Below are positions 41,067 to 54,664 of a stretch of 64,000 nucleotides of DNA, piece by piece. Each line of letters opens with the position of its first letter. The first letter of the stretch is position 1. This DNA is from Todiramphus chloris collaris. Its lineage: Eukaryota; Chordata; Aves; Coraciiformes; Alcedinidae. Made by a program: the position numbers and the translations under genes. The DNA lies in assembly GCA_025345505.1 (NCBI GenBank), contig JANVCC010000049.1, positions 6,016,588 through 6,080,587 on the forward strand. Direction: 5' to 3'. Below the pieces are notes generated by a model, which was not told where the DNA came from, ran no database searches, and worked only from the letters and a program-made list of their open reading frames with translations.

Positions 41067-42424
41067 TACAGATACGTTAAGTTTGTTTTCTCTTGGTTAT
41101 TTCACAAAGCAGTCTGTGCTCTACTTTTCCCCACCTTTTGGTTTCTAACTTCTTAATTTCCTTCTGCTTTCCATGCTCTCTCTTCTTTCCTGTGGTACAC
41201 AACATTCAGAAGTCTCAGTGGCATCTCAAGAATTTCTAAAAGCTTTCTTCTCTTCATATTATATTCTTTTTCTTTGCTGTTTTAGAGCAGATTCTGTCAG
41301 TACTCTGTTTCTTTGGTGAAATCTATCAGAAATCTAGACATAATCAAATGAAGGAAGGATAACTAAGTTTTCTCAGTCTTCCATTTCTCTCCCCCTCTCC
41401 TTCATTACCCCTACACAATTTCCTCTCTGGGCTTTTAGCTGAAGATGATGGAAGACAATCTCAAGACTTTTTTCTTTATTTAGTTTTACATCATTCAGGG
41501 AGGCTGTTCTCCCAGTTACAGTGCAGACTGAAGTCCCTTTGTCTGTGTTTGTGGCCTGCACAGATGTTTGATGGCATATTCAAGAGTCCTGGTCCACATG
41601 TTCGCTGCATCTGCATCCTAATGCACAGTGTTCCTCCAGGCAATTTGGAAGGAAACCCTGACACATGAGCCAGAAGTGACCTGGCTTACTCTGTACTGAT
41701 TACCTCGAATAAAATGAGCAGGGTGCCGTGCTGAGGAACGCAACTGCTCCTCAACTAGGATGTGGCCAGCTTGTGCACCATGGGTACAGGATTAAAATAC
41801 TGTGGAATAAATACAGACAAAACCATGCAACTCCTGCACCATATCCATAGCAGCCCTTCCTAAATGCCTGTGTTATGGGTTCGGTCAGACCTGACTATGG
41901 CTGTTGTAGTTATAAGTGGTTAGTAAAAGCATTCTGCATCTATTAGATTCTGAACCATTGCTGGTAGTTTTGTGCCATCGGGAATTTCAGGCAGCTAGCC
42001 TGTGCCCTAGTTCTACCCCATCTTATCACTGAGTCCTAAGAGGGTGCTGAAGATATCCTATCTATAAATTCTGTGGGTTTTTTTTCAATATATGCTTTAG
42101 CCTGTGGCCATATGTTAACTATTTTAAGAACAGAGCTAAATAATAGATGTTAATTTATTTTCATTATGTACAGTTGCTTATGAAGAAGTTTCACTGAAGA
42201 GTTCTGGCTTAAGCTTTGAACAGATTAGAAATGATAAATTGGCAAAAAAACTCCATTTCCTATTTGAAAAATATCACTGCAACCAAAGCTTTGGCATTTA
42301 GAACTGCTGAGAGTATGGATGTAAATACAAATGACAAGCCAAAAATAACTAGTGTTAATACTTATTATTTCTGAGTCCCTGATATGTGCTTGCCAAGAAT
42401 CAGGGAGTTGATAGGGTGTGAGAA

Positions 42425-42815
42425 ATGTTCGGAAAGGCTTTTGGAAATCATCTAGCACAGCCTCCTGCTTGAAGCAGGATTATCACCACGCTGGATGGAG
42501 TCAGCTGTGACTTGTCAAACCGAGTCCTGAACACCTACATAACCTCCTGGGTAACCCATTCTAGTCCTGCCCTGCATTCCTACTGTAGATTTTTTTTTTC
42601 CACCTAACATTTAAGCTGCAGGTTTGAACTGCTGCCTCTTGTTTTACTTTCTGCCACAACCAAGAAGCATTTGACTCGGGTTTTGTTGTTCACCTTCAGG
42701 CAGCTGAAGGTTGCTGTTAGATCCCTCCTTAGCTCTTCTCTTTACAAGAGCAAACAAGCCCAAGTCCTTCAACCTCTTTGTATTTCACGTGAACAGTCCT
42801 CTCACAGGTCATCTG
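42425..42815 (-). mobile_element. CR1 LINE fragment (3' region), minus strand
   Basis: The + strand shows reverse-complement CR1 landmarks in order: GAAATCATCTAGCACAGCCT, CCTGCTTGAAGCAGGAT, a diverged AACCTCCTGGGTAACC, a T-rich tract then CACCTAAC, CTGCCTCTTGTTTT, and finally CCTTAGCTCTTCTCTTTAC with a pre-terminal AAGTCCTTCAACCTCTTTG. The terminal octamer repeat itself is not clear at the left edge. Divergence is high, so this is an old copy; the ends are approximate. Confidence 0.82.
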
Positions 42816-43620
42816 AAAGAAAAAGGCAAGACAAAACATATTAAGAAATGGAATTTTCTTCCTTTCATAAAGAAGAAATACAGAGGCTGTAAGATATGAA
42901 TTCATTTGGAGTTTTGTACAAAAAGGAAATTTTGCAAAGGCAGTGGCTTGAAGATGTAAGAATCATTTTAGTGTATTATCTGAATACGGTCAATATGAGT
43001 GTTATGGATGAAATATAAATTCTGTAGGATAAGAATTATAATATTTAGTTACATCGCTTGTCAGTTACAGGCAGGGAGGTTTTTAATTGCATGAAGCCAG
43101 ACTGGATGATTAAGCCGTTTTCAGAAGGAAAGGAGGAAAGACAGCTTAACTGCTGGCTAAACTACTAGGATTAGACCCAGAATATCCAAGGCTAAGTGGT
43201 TTGCTTAAATAACGAATCTGTATTTGACCTTGGATTTTTTGAGATACTTTGTGAGATTTTCAGCACCATGTAGACATATAGGAAATAATTCTGCCACAGG
43301 GGCTTGTTTCATCTTTCTAAATTTTTTGGGATTGTTCTCTGTGCGTGTGTAATAACTAGTACTGGAGCCATGATGCAAAGATCATGCTTCTTTTGTTTCG
43401 TTAATTTGGACAAGATTTGAGCATTCAGAATGGTGCCTGCTTCTTTGTAACACCTTCCTGTATCCCACTGCATGATCACACCTGCTTCTTTTCACACGTC
43501 TTAAACCTGTTGCTGTTACTTGGTGTGTCTTTACTGGGTATTTCTGTTTACACATTAGTCATGCCACCTTTAAGTGATGAATAATCTGTCCCTTAACTTT
43601 TTTAATAACAACTCCTCTTA

Positions 43621-43656
43621 TTATTTGTTTGTTTGGGGTTTTTTTGTTTGTTTTTC
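43621..43656. repeat. (TTTG)n-like low-complexity tract
   Basis: TTTG units are interrupted by GGGG and a T7 run. Confidence 0.7.
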
Positions 43657-44136
43657 TCTAAGCCTCCTTTTTCAAGTTGAGCAGAACTAGTCAATTTTTG
43701 GTGTGGTTTTGCCCCAGCAAGGGTGTTAAATCACAATGCTACATGGTTATTGTTACAGCATGGACCTAAAACTGCACCTTCTAAAAGTTATTTTACACCA
43801 GCCTAAAAGTTGCTTTTCCTTTTGGTCTGCTCCATGGGATGGCTACTGATACTGTTGAAAAGATTGGTCTCTACGAAACAGCCCAATGTGACATTTACCC
43901 TGTTATTTCATATCCTTATCAGCCTTCAATGCAGTACCTATCTGAATTTGTTTCTCCCATTTGTCTCTCTTCCGTGGAGTCACCTTTCTTTTCTTGGAGT
44001 GGTTAAATCATTTGTTAAACAGCTTAGGTGAAAGTAGATTGTCAATGTAAATTTTACTGCTCTGTAAGTTTTTACTGCTCTGTTGCTCTCTAACTTAACT
44101 AATGTTTTGTTTTCAGAAGTATGGGTACTATGCTTT

Positions 44137-44170
44137 GGGGTTTTTTTGGTTTGGTTTTGGGGTTTTTTTG
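44137..44170 (+). repeat. G4T7/G2T3/G2T4/G4T7 tract
   Basis: Four G blocks of 4, 2, 2 and 4 bases are separated by T runs of 7, 3 and 4. It is simple sequence that could in principle fold into a two-layer G-quadruplex on the + (transcribed sense) strand. Confidence 0.65.
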
Positions 44171-47100
44171 CCTTTTTCTTTTAAACCTGAGGGGGTTTTA
44201 GTGACACAATTTAATATGCAAAGCAGTTTTTTCTAGGCTTGTCTCTATCATGAATCTTACCAGTTATCCCTTGGAAAACTAAAGTCTTGTTAAGTATCTT
44301 CATTTGTGCAAAATACGAACCTCTCTAGGTTACTGTCACTTTCGTTTGATTTTTATAAAGATTATGAAAAGTTCTATTACATCTCCTTCTTACTCTGAAA
44401 AGATGGACATTTAGCAGCAAATTTAACCTTTGGTAGTTCTTATGAAGCAGAAATAAAAGAATAGGAAATAAATAATTTAATTACAACCAACTTGAGAAGA
44501 AGCTGAGAAGAAACTCAGAAGTATGCAAAGTTAACACAATCTATAAATGTCCATAGGGAGCTCATAATAAAATACTGCAGGGTGATATTAACCCCTTCAT
44601 TAAAGTTGAAAGATTTAATGAAGGTAAATGCAAACGAATCGAATATTCTGAGCAGTTATAGCACATATTACTGCCATTCTATAATTTTCAGACTCGTATT
44701 TTTTAAGTCAGGTTTCCAACGGCAAAGATATTTTAAATGCCTTACTTATAAGAGCATTTTTCAAGAAGAATTAAAATTTAGAATGTGATTTGTTAGTAGT
44801 GTCCTTAATTGTTTTCATATGCTAATCACTGTTCAAAGGACCATCTGTGAACGGTTCTAGGTATGATAACAATTTTTACTGGATTATTAGAAAGCTTATT
44901 AATTTCCAGACATCATACAGTTAATCATTACCTGTGTTGTAAATAAGGATCAGAAGTCTTGGATTTTAGCTGTTTAGATTAACTGCTGTAATTTTTTTCC
45001 AGAGAGAACCTGCATGTTAAAAGACATAATCTATTGTTTCTTTAAGGGATATGTAAGTGTATATAAGCACATTTTACACATACATACTTATTTTAAAGCA
45101 TATATGGCATTTTTATTTAACATTCAGAAGGTCCCTTCTGTGAACAGCCTCGTCAACATATAGGTGTGATAATGTAGAAGAAAAGGGGATGATCTTTTTT
45201 TCAAGAGGCACTTGTGTGACTTGAAGGGTTTGAAGTTATTTTGCAGGACTGGGAAATGATTGCATCAGTCATGTCAAACAGCTGTAACTGAACACGCACC
45301 GATCGCAAAGCAGACTGACCTTTAAGTTTGCTCATCATTAAGCTGAAGTTAGTAGACCTTTCAGCCTGATGCAGATTTTTGTTCAAGGCACCCTGCTGTA
45401 CTTTTGCTGTTTAAAGTCTTGAAGCATTACCTATTTTAAGGCTCTGCTGCGCCCTGAAGGTATTGTGACATTTACTAATCCTTCCTACTGGACTTTCCAG
45501 ACATTATGGCTGTCTCACGCTGTGCTGGACTTGAAGTACATAAGGCTTGTTTTTGAACTATAACTCAGAGCAAACACAATGAAACAAATGACAGATAGCA
45601 CTTTTGACTCTTTTTTGCTGTTCATGTGTCTGTGTTCCACAAAGATTATTTAGGTGCATTCTTGTCAAAAAATTTAAAAAGGCATATGAAAATATTTCAC
45701 ATACTTCAGAGTATTCATCTTCCTTGGTTTTTTCCCTTCTGTATCATAGACATATCATCTTTTTCAGGCCTTTGCAAACACGCTGTTTTACAAAATAATT
45801 ATTTGCCTTAAACTGCAGTCAGCATACTTTATGAAAAAAATCTCTTTAACAGATTTTATATTAAAGCTTTTGAAATTTTTTTCATGTACAGCTTGCTTCT
45901 CCATTACTGCTGAGTAGGATATTTCTAAAATCATGGATATGAATTTCATATAAATAGAAAAATATTTTAACAAGTTCCCATTCTCACACCAAAAACAAGT
46001 TTGTAAAGATGGCTTTCTCCATCCAGAGCCTAGCTAAGTTCCAAGTTAGTAAGCTGAAATGCAGGCTCTCTTTTATTTACTATTGGTTTTCTTGTTATTT
46101 TCTGTTGAAATACTAGGTTGGAAAGTTGGAGAAGTTTGCTAATCAATTTTTTCTTTCATTGCGAACACTGATGAAGTAGTTTTAAGAGCTTCAAAAATGT
46201 CAATTGTTCTTTAAGTTTACATTATTGTTTCTGGTAATATCTAATGCAAGAGAAATATTTGGACATTAACAAAAATTATTATCAGTGTTCAGCAAAGTCT
46301 TGGTCCTGTTTTGTAGAAAATACTGTCTAGAACACCTAGTTAAAGACAATACGAACAAAAAAGGTAACGTCCTTTGATCAAAAGTTTAATTTGGTGAAAC
46401 AGGCTTTGCATTGTTGTGCGCTGAGATCTGATTAACTCAGCTCCTGCTGGCCAATGGACAACTTCTTCATGATTTCCATTGCTTTGGCTTTAAAAGTGAG
46501 CTGAATTCCTTTGCTTTAGTAGTTATAAGAAAACACAGGGAGGAGGTGGGTGATAGTTAAAAGGCCACAGTGCCTAGTGAATCACAAATAGGTGTAAACC
46601 GTTAACACACTGACTTTGTTATTTGTAAAGATGAAACTAGTTCAAGCGTGAAAAAATATTCCCTCAGATGAAATTGAAGGAGCTTGTAGTTAAAACTGTT
46701 TACATATAGCAAAACATAATTCTAAAGGACATTGCCAGCTTTGGGCAAAAAAATATCTGATGGATTAATGTTATTTTAGTGGCATTAAGGATGTATTTTC
46801 CTAGTCGTTTTCTCTGGCAGCAAAATCTGTGTAAGTTCCTACTCTCTCCCACCCCAGAGAGAGGCTTCTGACTTTCTTTTCTTCAACCTAAATTCATAAT
46901 TTCCTTGTTTGTATAGAAAAACTAGTTTTGGAGTAGTGCTGTAAACTAGATTTCTAAAAGGAAAAATAACTTGGAAAGAAAAATAATGTTTATTTTGTGG
47001 CACAAAACATTATTTTCAAGGCTTGAAGGCAATTGAGTGGATACATGGGATTCTAAAGTCTCTACCATGTGACAGTGAAAAAGATTACCCAACAATCCTC

Positions 47101-47643
47101 ATCCTTATTAGCAAATCAAGTCCTCTGTGTTCAGAAGATGCTTAAGGCCAAGATTTGTCCCTGAATGACTTGCTCATTTTTCTGCACTCTCAGCAGTGAC
47201 CTGTTCTGAGCCTTATACACAGCCAAGCTACCCCTGCCCTGTCCTTCCCTTCTGTCTCTTTTCCTGAGCATCTTTGTATAAGGTTTCATTACTTCTTTCC
47301 ATCCAGCACAAGTGACTATAAGAATATTTCTCAAGCTTTACATGCACATACATTGCATGAGCTGAACAAATGGGCATTTCTCGTCCCACTGCATCAGGGT
47401 AGATAAAAGGACTTTGTGACTATGAATTCTTTTTCAAGATATGGAGTGGCATGGGGAATGCTGGGGTGCTTAACCAATGTCATGGATACCAGTGAAAATT
47501 TTTGGGAGAAAGGTTATATAGCCACGTTCTGAAAATGCTGGGAGGGAAAATCAGGTCAAAATTCAGCTGGTTCACCTACAAATTAAAGCAAAACTGTGTG
47601 TTTGAGTAGAGTGGGCTTAGTGTGGAGAGGAAGTTGGAGGATT

Positions 47644-47659
47644 AAAAAAAAAAAAAAAA
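47644..47659. repeat. Poly-A run (A16)
   Basis: This is an uninterrupted A homopolymer on the + strand. Confidence 0.8.
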
Positions 47660-50600
47660 TTTGAAAAAGCTATGTAGTAGGTATGTTTTATGTTCTGTGA
47701 TGAAAAAGGCTGACAATAGGAGAGGAGATAGAAACAAACAGTAAGAGAAATAAGGCTTACTTTGTCATTCCTACTGACAAAGTAAGGGAAAGTTTTGTGT
47801 TGGGTTGCTTTTTTTTTCTGTCCTCATCCCTGTTGGAACCAAGAAAGTACAGTCATGGGAAATCGCCTTCTCCTGTAATGTAATCTGGAGGCAGAACATA
47901 CTTAACCAGTCCTTTGTTGTATGTTGTGCTTCGGATTCTTGCGGATAGAAGCATAAATATATGACAAAAGCATCTTGACTATTCATTAGCTAAACAAAAA
48001 TGTGAAATAGAGACTCCTTATGGTTGTCTTTGTTACCTAGAATTCATGGTATTTGGCTTGTGCAAGAGCTGAGAAAGTACAGAAAGTTCCTTCTCAGAAT
48101 AGATCTGCTCAGTAGTTCTCAGTTGCCCTCTTCACAGTTACATGTGCAGCTTATTTTCAGTTATCAGTATGGAAGTTGGAGTATGGTATCAGTGTAACCT
48201 GAAAGAGAATTTTAACATAGGCCAAGTTTAGTATATTGGGGAAAAATAGCTGATAGATAACATATTAAGGAAATGAATAACTGACAAAGCGGTCAGAGAA
48301 CACAGGAGGATTGTGAGCAATTGATATGAAGTAGTTTAACTTTGGAAATAATGCAGTAACCAAATGAGACTTGAAAGCATGGGAGAGCAGCCACACTACT
48401 CAGTGGAGCTGGAGAAGTGTATTCTTCCAACACACTATAGGTAGAGTTCAGCAGTGAGCAAGAGGGGACAGGAAGGCTGAAGAGAAGCCAGGCAGCGTAT
48501 CAGAAATCATTAAACAGGTAGGTGTCCATAAACAGCAGCCCTGTAATTAGGATTAGGTGACTAGATAAACTTGTTTAACACCAAAAGGGGCAGAGGGGAA
48601 TCTGTTCATAAAAGATCTCTGGGAGAAAAGACTATGGACTATTGCCAGAAACTTTCTGGATAAGCATATTTAAAAGAAGGACATGCCTGAAGCTATGAAA
48701 AAAAGGAGTAATTTTCTGGTGTAATCAGCACATTACTATCATTTTGCTTTCTTAGCATTCATGTATGTAGAAGTGGTTTTATTCATATTATGAATGATGG
48801 CATTAGCATTTGGATATAGTTACTTCTGAATCAGAAGAATCATTAAAAACTCATGGAGAAATATTTCATGTTTAACTCATTTATCTGTTAGCTTTGAATT
48901 GTCACGTAATTATTTTCATCTAAAAGTGTTTAAAAGACAACACACAAATATTTAACAAAATGTTGTTTAAAATGTGTAAGCTATGTTGATTGTGCCACTA
49001 CCTGACAAAACAAATGCCAGTCCATGTTAACCCTGGTATTTCTTGATCTGGAGCTCCTTTTATCAGTGGTAATTTCACATGAGTTTATAGCTCTGGTATT
49101 GAGAGGTTGAGAGGTGCCAATTAGTTTTCCATTTTTGACATTTGTCCGGAGTGTGCAACACTCATGGGTTATAAGAAGGTATCATATGTTAATCGGTGAC
49201 CTCAAGAGTGTTTTTGTTAGAAATAGCGAGCTCAAGAAATCTCAGTCAGTTAGAAGAGCTTCACTTCTTTTTATTTCTATATTGTTTATTTTTCTTTTAA
49301 AGGAAAGTGGCATTGTCATTTAAAACATACAGAACTTACATTAAGAACTAGCTACATGTTCTTGTGTTCTTTAGCGTCTATCAAGCCAGACCTGGTCTTG
49401 CTTTTAATACAGATTATAACATTTTTTAGGGCCCTTTTCATAACGCATAATGCAGGCTATCAGCACTGTCACAGCTCATTGTTTAGTAAAGGAAGGGTTT
49501 GTAGTTCTGCACCTGGAAAGGCAGAAAAGCTTGACCTCATGTTACCTTGTGTATATAGGTGTTTTGCTTCTGGAACAGCTGTGGCCATATTTATATCATT
49601 TCATAATTTTTCTCCATCAGGATTCATTTTGATAGGTAGACGCGTTTAGAAGTAATATTTTGGTGTACGGTCTTCAAAAGCCCTGGAGTTGTTAAACCTG
49701 TTTTTAACAAGCAGACAATAACAGTACATCTAAACATCATTGTCCCCTTGGTCTTTGTGGAAGTACTTGCAGGTTCTTCTGAACCATAACAACAAATCTA
49801 TGTGCTGCAATCACATGCTACCCCTGCCCTGCTTCCTCTGGGGTCCTTGCTATTACGTCAGGAAGAGCTGTATTGATGGGGAAGGGATACATGGGCAAAT
49901 CCTGCAAGTCAAATATGTCAGGATTGTGGAGTGATCAGGTGTTTGGTTCTGTGTTCCACTAATCTAGAAGAGTTGTTACTGAAATAGCAATGGAAGCCTT
50001 AAAAGATGATACTCCTCAGATACAAGTATTAATAAGTAGAAATTCTCTTGAGCTCTTTAATGAAAACTCATTGCCCTCTCACACCATGAACTGCTTCTAT
50101 GTTTTTATTCCTTCTATGAACATAAAGGGTCAGATTCTGCCTTATGTGAGCACCAGGGTTTCATGTTGAATCATAATGGAGTGCTCTGTGCTCAGCCAAG
50201 AAAGAAATTAGACTCCTAAATTCCTAAAAGTGATTATATTTTACGTCAGAGCCTTCTGTGTATAGTCTAAATTACTTTCTTGTATGACTTCTTTTAATAA
50301 GCAGCAGTTTCACATTCACATAACCCGCATATGCCTTTGTTGCAAATAATTTATAGTAAAAGTCACATGCAGTATCTAGTTAGTCTCAGGTGTAGTGTGG
50401 AGAAAAGGAACAGGTAGTGATGAGATCATCTTGCCAGGCTCAGACAGGAGCTTTTCTTTCAAGTTATACGATGAAGGTGCAGATGGCCACAGAAGACTAC
50501 AGCCTGTGCCAGTCGGTCATACAGGAGTGATGTAGTTTTAAGTTTTCTCATAGCATATTCAGTTCCATTTAAATATTGCAAAATGCTGAATTGTAAATGT

Positions 50601-53506
50601 TAACCTAGCCATGAATAAAAAATGCTGATATTTTATTTAATCAAAAAATAATTATGGATAGTCTGCCTTTATTGTATTATTTAAAATATTTCATTTTACA
50701 TGTAGGCTACAAGTTATTGCAGAGTTATTTTTTTAGATATATATATAAAGAGAATTTATTTCTGACGCATAAAAAATACAGGAGACAGTCTTTTGCAGGC
50801 TACAAGGAAAATTGTTTGCTTTTGACTAGGGCTGTCAATTGTCTGGGTATGGAAAAAACTACTGCAGCCAGTTTACATGAAACAGCAGGAAATCCTTGCT
50901 TTTCAGGAGTGTTTTTCAGCTCCTGTTCTGAAAAATACTGCTTTACAGAAAAGAGGGCTTTTTTTTTCTTTTTCTTCTCTGTCTTTGAGTTCATTACTTT
51001 CATGTTCTATACTAAGAATAAAACATCTATGCATGGGAGATGTAACTTCCAGTATTTAAACTGCTAACCGATAGAAGTGAGAAGCGGAGGTGGGGTTGAT
51101 CCTACTGAGGCAAGCACGTTCTTCCGCCAGTCTTTAATAAAATATTGTCAGGAATAGCGAGAAAGCTTCCCCTTTGACTTTCATCTGTCAGGTTTTGATT
51201 GTAACTTTGTAAAGGAATTGGTATTGACTTCTATCAGGCAGTTTTGGAGAGGAGGTGAAGAGCCTTCTCTCTTGACGTTCAGTATGTTTTGTCAAATCGA
51301 ATACTTCCATTTGAAGTGCGAAGTGAAGGCTGATGTCAAGAAATGCCTTCAGCACAAGCTGGTGCTGGTCTCTCGTGACTTCCTTCTTTCTTAAAAGTAT
51401 CAGATTAGATTGTAAAATGATGGCAATCTAGCTGGACATAAACACGTTTATTGCAGGCTCAGCAGCCATTCCATATCATTAGTGGAAGGAGGCAAGGGGC
51501 AAGGGGACCACTTCGATGTCAGTTTGATTCTTTTTAAGGACAAATGCATTCAGATGAGAAGATGCTAACTTTATGGCTCCTTGTGTACTTGAAGTTCAGA
51601 ACCTATTACTGTCTTTATTTTTTTGTCCTGTTCATAACCTTACAGTCAACTTACTTGCAAAGCAAATAAGAATTGTTAGAGCAGTAGTGTTAATAGGGGA
51701 GCTGGGAATAGGACATTTCAGAAGTCATTTTTAAGTACCTTATTTTGGAAAAGTGTGGTTTATTAGCATGAGACCAAATTTGTTCAAACTGCAAATACAC
51801 TTTTCCTTAACAGTAGCTACAATAAAAACAGGGAAACACATCTTTTTACATCAGCAAATCTTTTCTCTGGCATGAAATTTTTTTTGTTAGAGGATGTATT
51901 TTTGCTTTTGGACAACTGTTCTAAAGTATGTGTGTAGTCATGAAAGGATGGGCACATTCTCCGTGTTTGGAGACTTGGGGTTTTTCTTTACTGAAGCAGA
52001 ACTAGTTTATTTACTCTCTGAAATTTGTTTTGCCCTTCTGATTCATAAGAAATACCTTTTTCACTGTACGTGAGATGCAGTAAAGGTTACAAATTAGAAG
52101 TTCAAGGGAAAATGTCTAACTAAATGCAGTTTTATTGCAGTGGATCTCTTACTGTTTCTTTGTTACTGTTACTTAGCCCTGACCTTCTTCCGCGATTTGA
52201 CACATCACATCACATATCTCGTTCTTTTGTGTTATTTTATGAAGTACTTTCAGTTATCTCATTTGGTTTAAAACAAATCATATGTTCACGTCCTAAATGT
52301 TTCAGTACTCTGAATAATTAAGTTGATCAGGTCTGGAAGCACTGGAAGAAAAAAAATACGGTCATTGAAGCATTCAAGCTCTAATGGGAACCTGAGTTCA
52401 TTCAGATATCAAATCTAATAATTGCTTTACACCTGTATACACGCTCCCAGTGAGCAAGTTCACAGTAAAGGTTTAGTGGTACACTTTCAATGCTCTATTT
52501 CAAGGCCATCTTAGTACTGTTCTTAAAAGACTAAGTTGTTTTGGCTTTTCTTCAACTTTTTATTGTTGCTGGGTTTGTGTATCAGTTTTAGTGTAGCTGA
52601 TTACTTCTCTTTATGCACTGGAAAATATTTTCGCGTGAGAATTTCTTATGAGAGTTACAATATGAGTAATGTTACAAATCACATTTACTAGCAATCATAA
52701 AAATATGAAGGCTATCATATGAGTTTCAGTGCTTTGAAATAATTTATTAGCCAAGTTAAAATTTGCTGTATACCATTTAACAGTATTCAAACTCTGAGGT
52801 TTGTGTGTAGCACAGCATAAGGGTTGTAGGGATATAATTGCTGCTTGAAAAAGGCAGTTTCATAAGAATGAGGTAAAAATCAATATTACTTTGTGAGATT
52901 GTATGGGAAATGAAGCAATAATTATAACTTCTCAGTTTAATTAAATTCTGTGACAAATCTCCATGAATGCCAGTGGTACAGGCTGTCACAAAAATTCAAG
53001 TAAATTTTATCACAAACGAGAATAAAAAACTACTGACTAGGGAAATGACAGCTATTCATAGCACGTTTCAGTAAATTCCAGACTCGTATGCTGGTCGCAG
53101 TGCTGCTTGTTATTGGAGAGGATTTGAACTGATGCAATCATTCCTCTTCATCTTCTTTTTATTTTCCCACCTTTATAAGTTTAGTTCTCAGCTGAGAATT
53201 CAAACTGAAAAAGAAATGGAAAATGGCTGTGTATGTGCCTGCATTGTACTGACATGAAGACCTATTTTCCTCTGTAATTTTAAAGGCCAATTACCCTTGG
53301 AGGAAAGGAGAAAAATAGATTGATTTGTCTTGTAACCCCTGAGGCAGGCATGTGTTGTCTCCAACGAAGGCTTTTCCATTGCAACTCTTGTGGAAGAGCT
53401 TTCAATGTGTACTCCAAGTGGTACTATTAACAAAGAAAGTGAAGGCAAATTGAAATATTAAATAGATCGTTTAAAGGTTTAAGGAAACTTAGCTCATTGG
53501 TCCAGG

Positions 53507-53525
53507 TTATTTATTTATTTATTTT
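53507..53525. repeat. (TTTA)n microsatellite
   Basis: There are about four tandem TTTA units with a T-rich end. Confidence 0.75.
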
Positions 53526-54633
53526 CAAATCTTTAGGGCCTGGAGTAAGCAATAGTAAAATTTATTTTAAACAGATTACTTGAATATAGGGTTTACAAAT
53601 CCATTTTTATTCTGTAAATACTTAACTTTATGAGATTCTCTTCAGCTCTAAATGGGATAAGTATTTATTTGCTTAATGGAATTGTGATACAGATGGTCAA
53701 CATCCTAGATTTTGGTTGCAAAAGTGTAATTTTTATGGTGTTCTCGTACTGCATTGACTGCAGTCACAGCTGGATTGCACTGAGCTGGTAAATGTCATCA
53801 CACATGCCATTTAACATTAAAACTTCTCACATTATTCATTTTTATGTATAACAAATAAATGGGTTTTCTACTGATGTTCTGCATTTTCATACGATTCGAA
53901 AGCTGCAATTAACGGTGCCCAGCAAGCTAGGTCTGAGTGGCAGCACTAAGATAGTCATGTCTTTGTTCTCTCTTAATCTGAGTGCAAGCCCTTTGTGTCA
54001 AGACTTAAATCTTTTAGTTCTCCATATTTTAGACCTGGCTCTGTACTACAGTGCTTCTGGATATTGACTTTTAGTTATCAAGTTAAAAAGAAGCCAAACA
54101 TCCACGTATTTCTCAAGGAGAAATTGTGCACATAAGCTGGTCTGGAAACTTTAAAATGAATGTACTGTGTGTTATCTAAATGACTAGCTTTTGAAGCAAA
54201 TATTTTCAAACAGAATACATATCTGCATACAAATCTATCTTACCTTAAGGCTTACTATCTTATTATGATAATTTTGGCACTCCTGAGTTCTGCAGATTAC
54301 TCAGATGTGTCTGTTTTTCTGAGGTGGAACCATTCAGTCTTGAGAGATGTACTTTTAAGTCTGTTACAGATTTCATATTGAATATTACTGAATATTTTTC
54401 TTAATAATTATTAGAAATTTTCTTAATACCTACACAGAGTCAGGTGTTTTCTTCTTCCTTATTATAAAATCTTTTCTCACTCTTCCAACACCTTTTCTTA
54501 CATACCAATATATTGGTAAACATGTCACTAACCAGGTCAAGAATGGGATTTTCAATTATTTTACTATCAACACAGTGCCTTTATAATTAATGTGTTTCTG
54601 TTGTTTATATGTACTGTTTAGTTTTGAAATCTT

Positions 54634-54664
54634 TAAAAACAAACAAAAAAACCCAACAAAAAAC
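54634..54664. repeat. A-rich (CAAA)n-like tract
   Basis: A runs are broken by single C bases and one CCC, similar in style to the other A/C-rich tracts in this intron. Confidence 0.65.

Larger units (their letters stand above)
36923..42424. other. Intronic sequence, no gene recognised
   Basis: No exon or RNA gene is visible. It contains T13 (37658-37670), A15 (38279-38293), an A/C-rich tract (41025-41066), an AT-rich alternating patch (about 39890-39960) and a more GC-rich stretch (about 41580-42050) that may be a degraded repeat of unknown family. Confidence 0.55.

Noticed and set aside
43621-44170. G/T-rich tracts as interstitial telomere sequence
   Set aside because: Vertebrate telomeres are TTAGGG repeats; these tracts contain none and are simple T/G low complexity.
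50654-51067. Longest open frame in the window (137 codons, plus strand)
   Set aside because: Its hydrophobic, Phe- and Tyr-rich translation is typical of random AT-rich sequence. It runs through a T-rich low-complexity tract and overlaps open frames on both strands.
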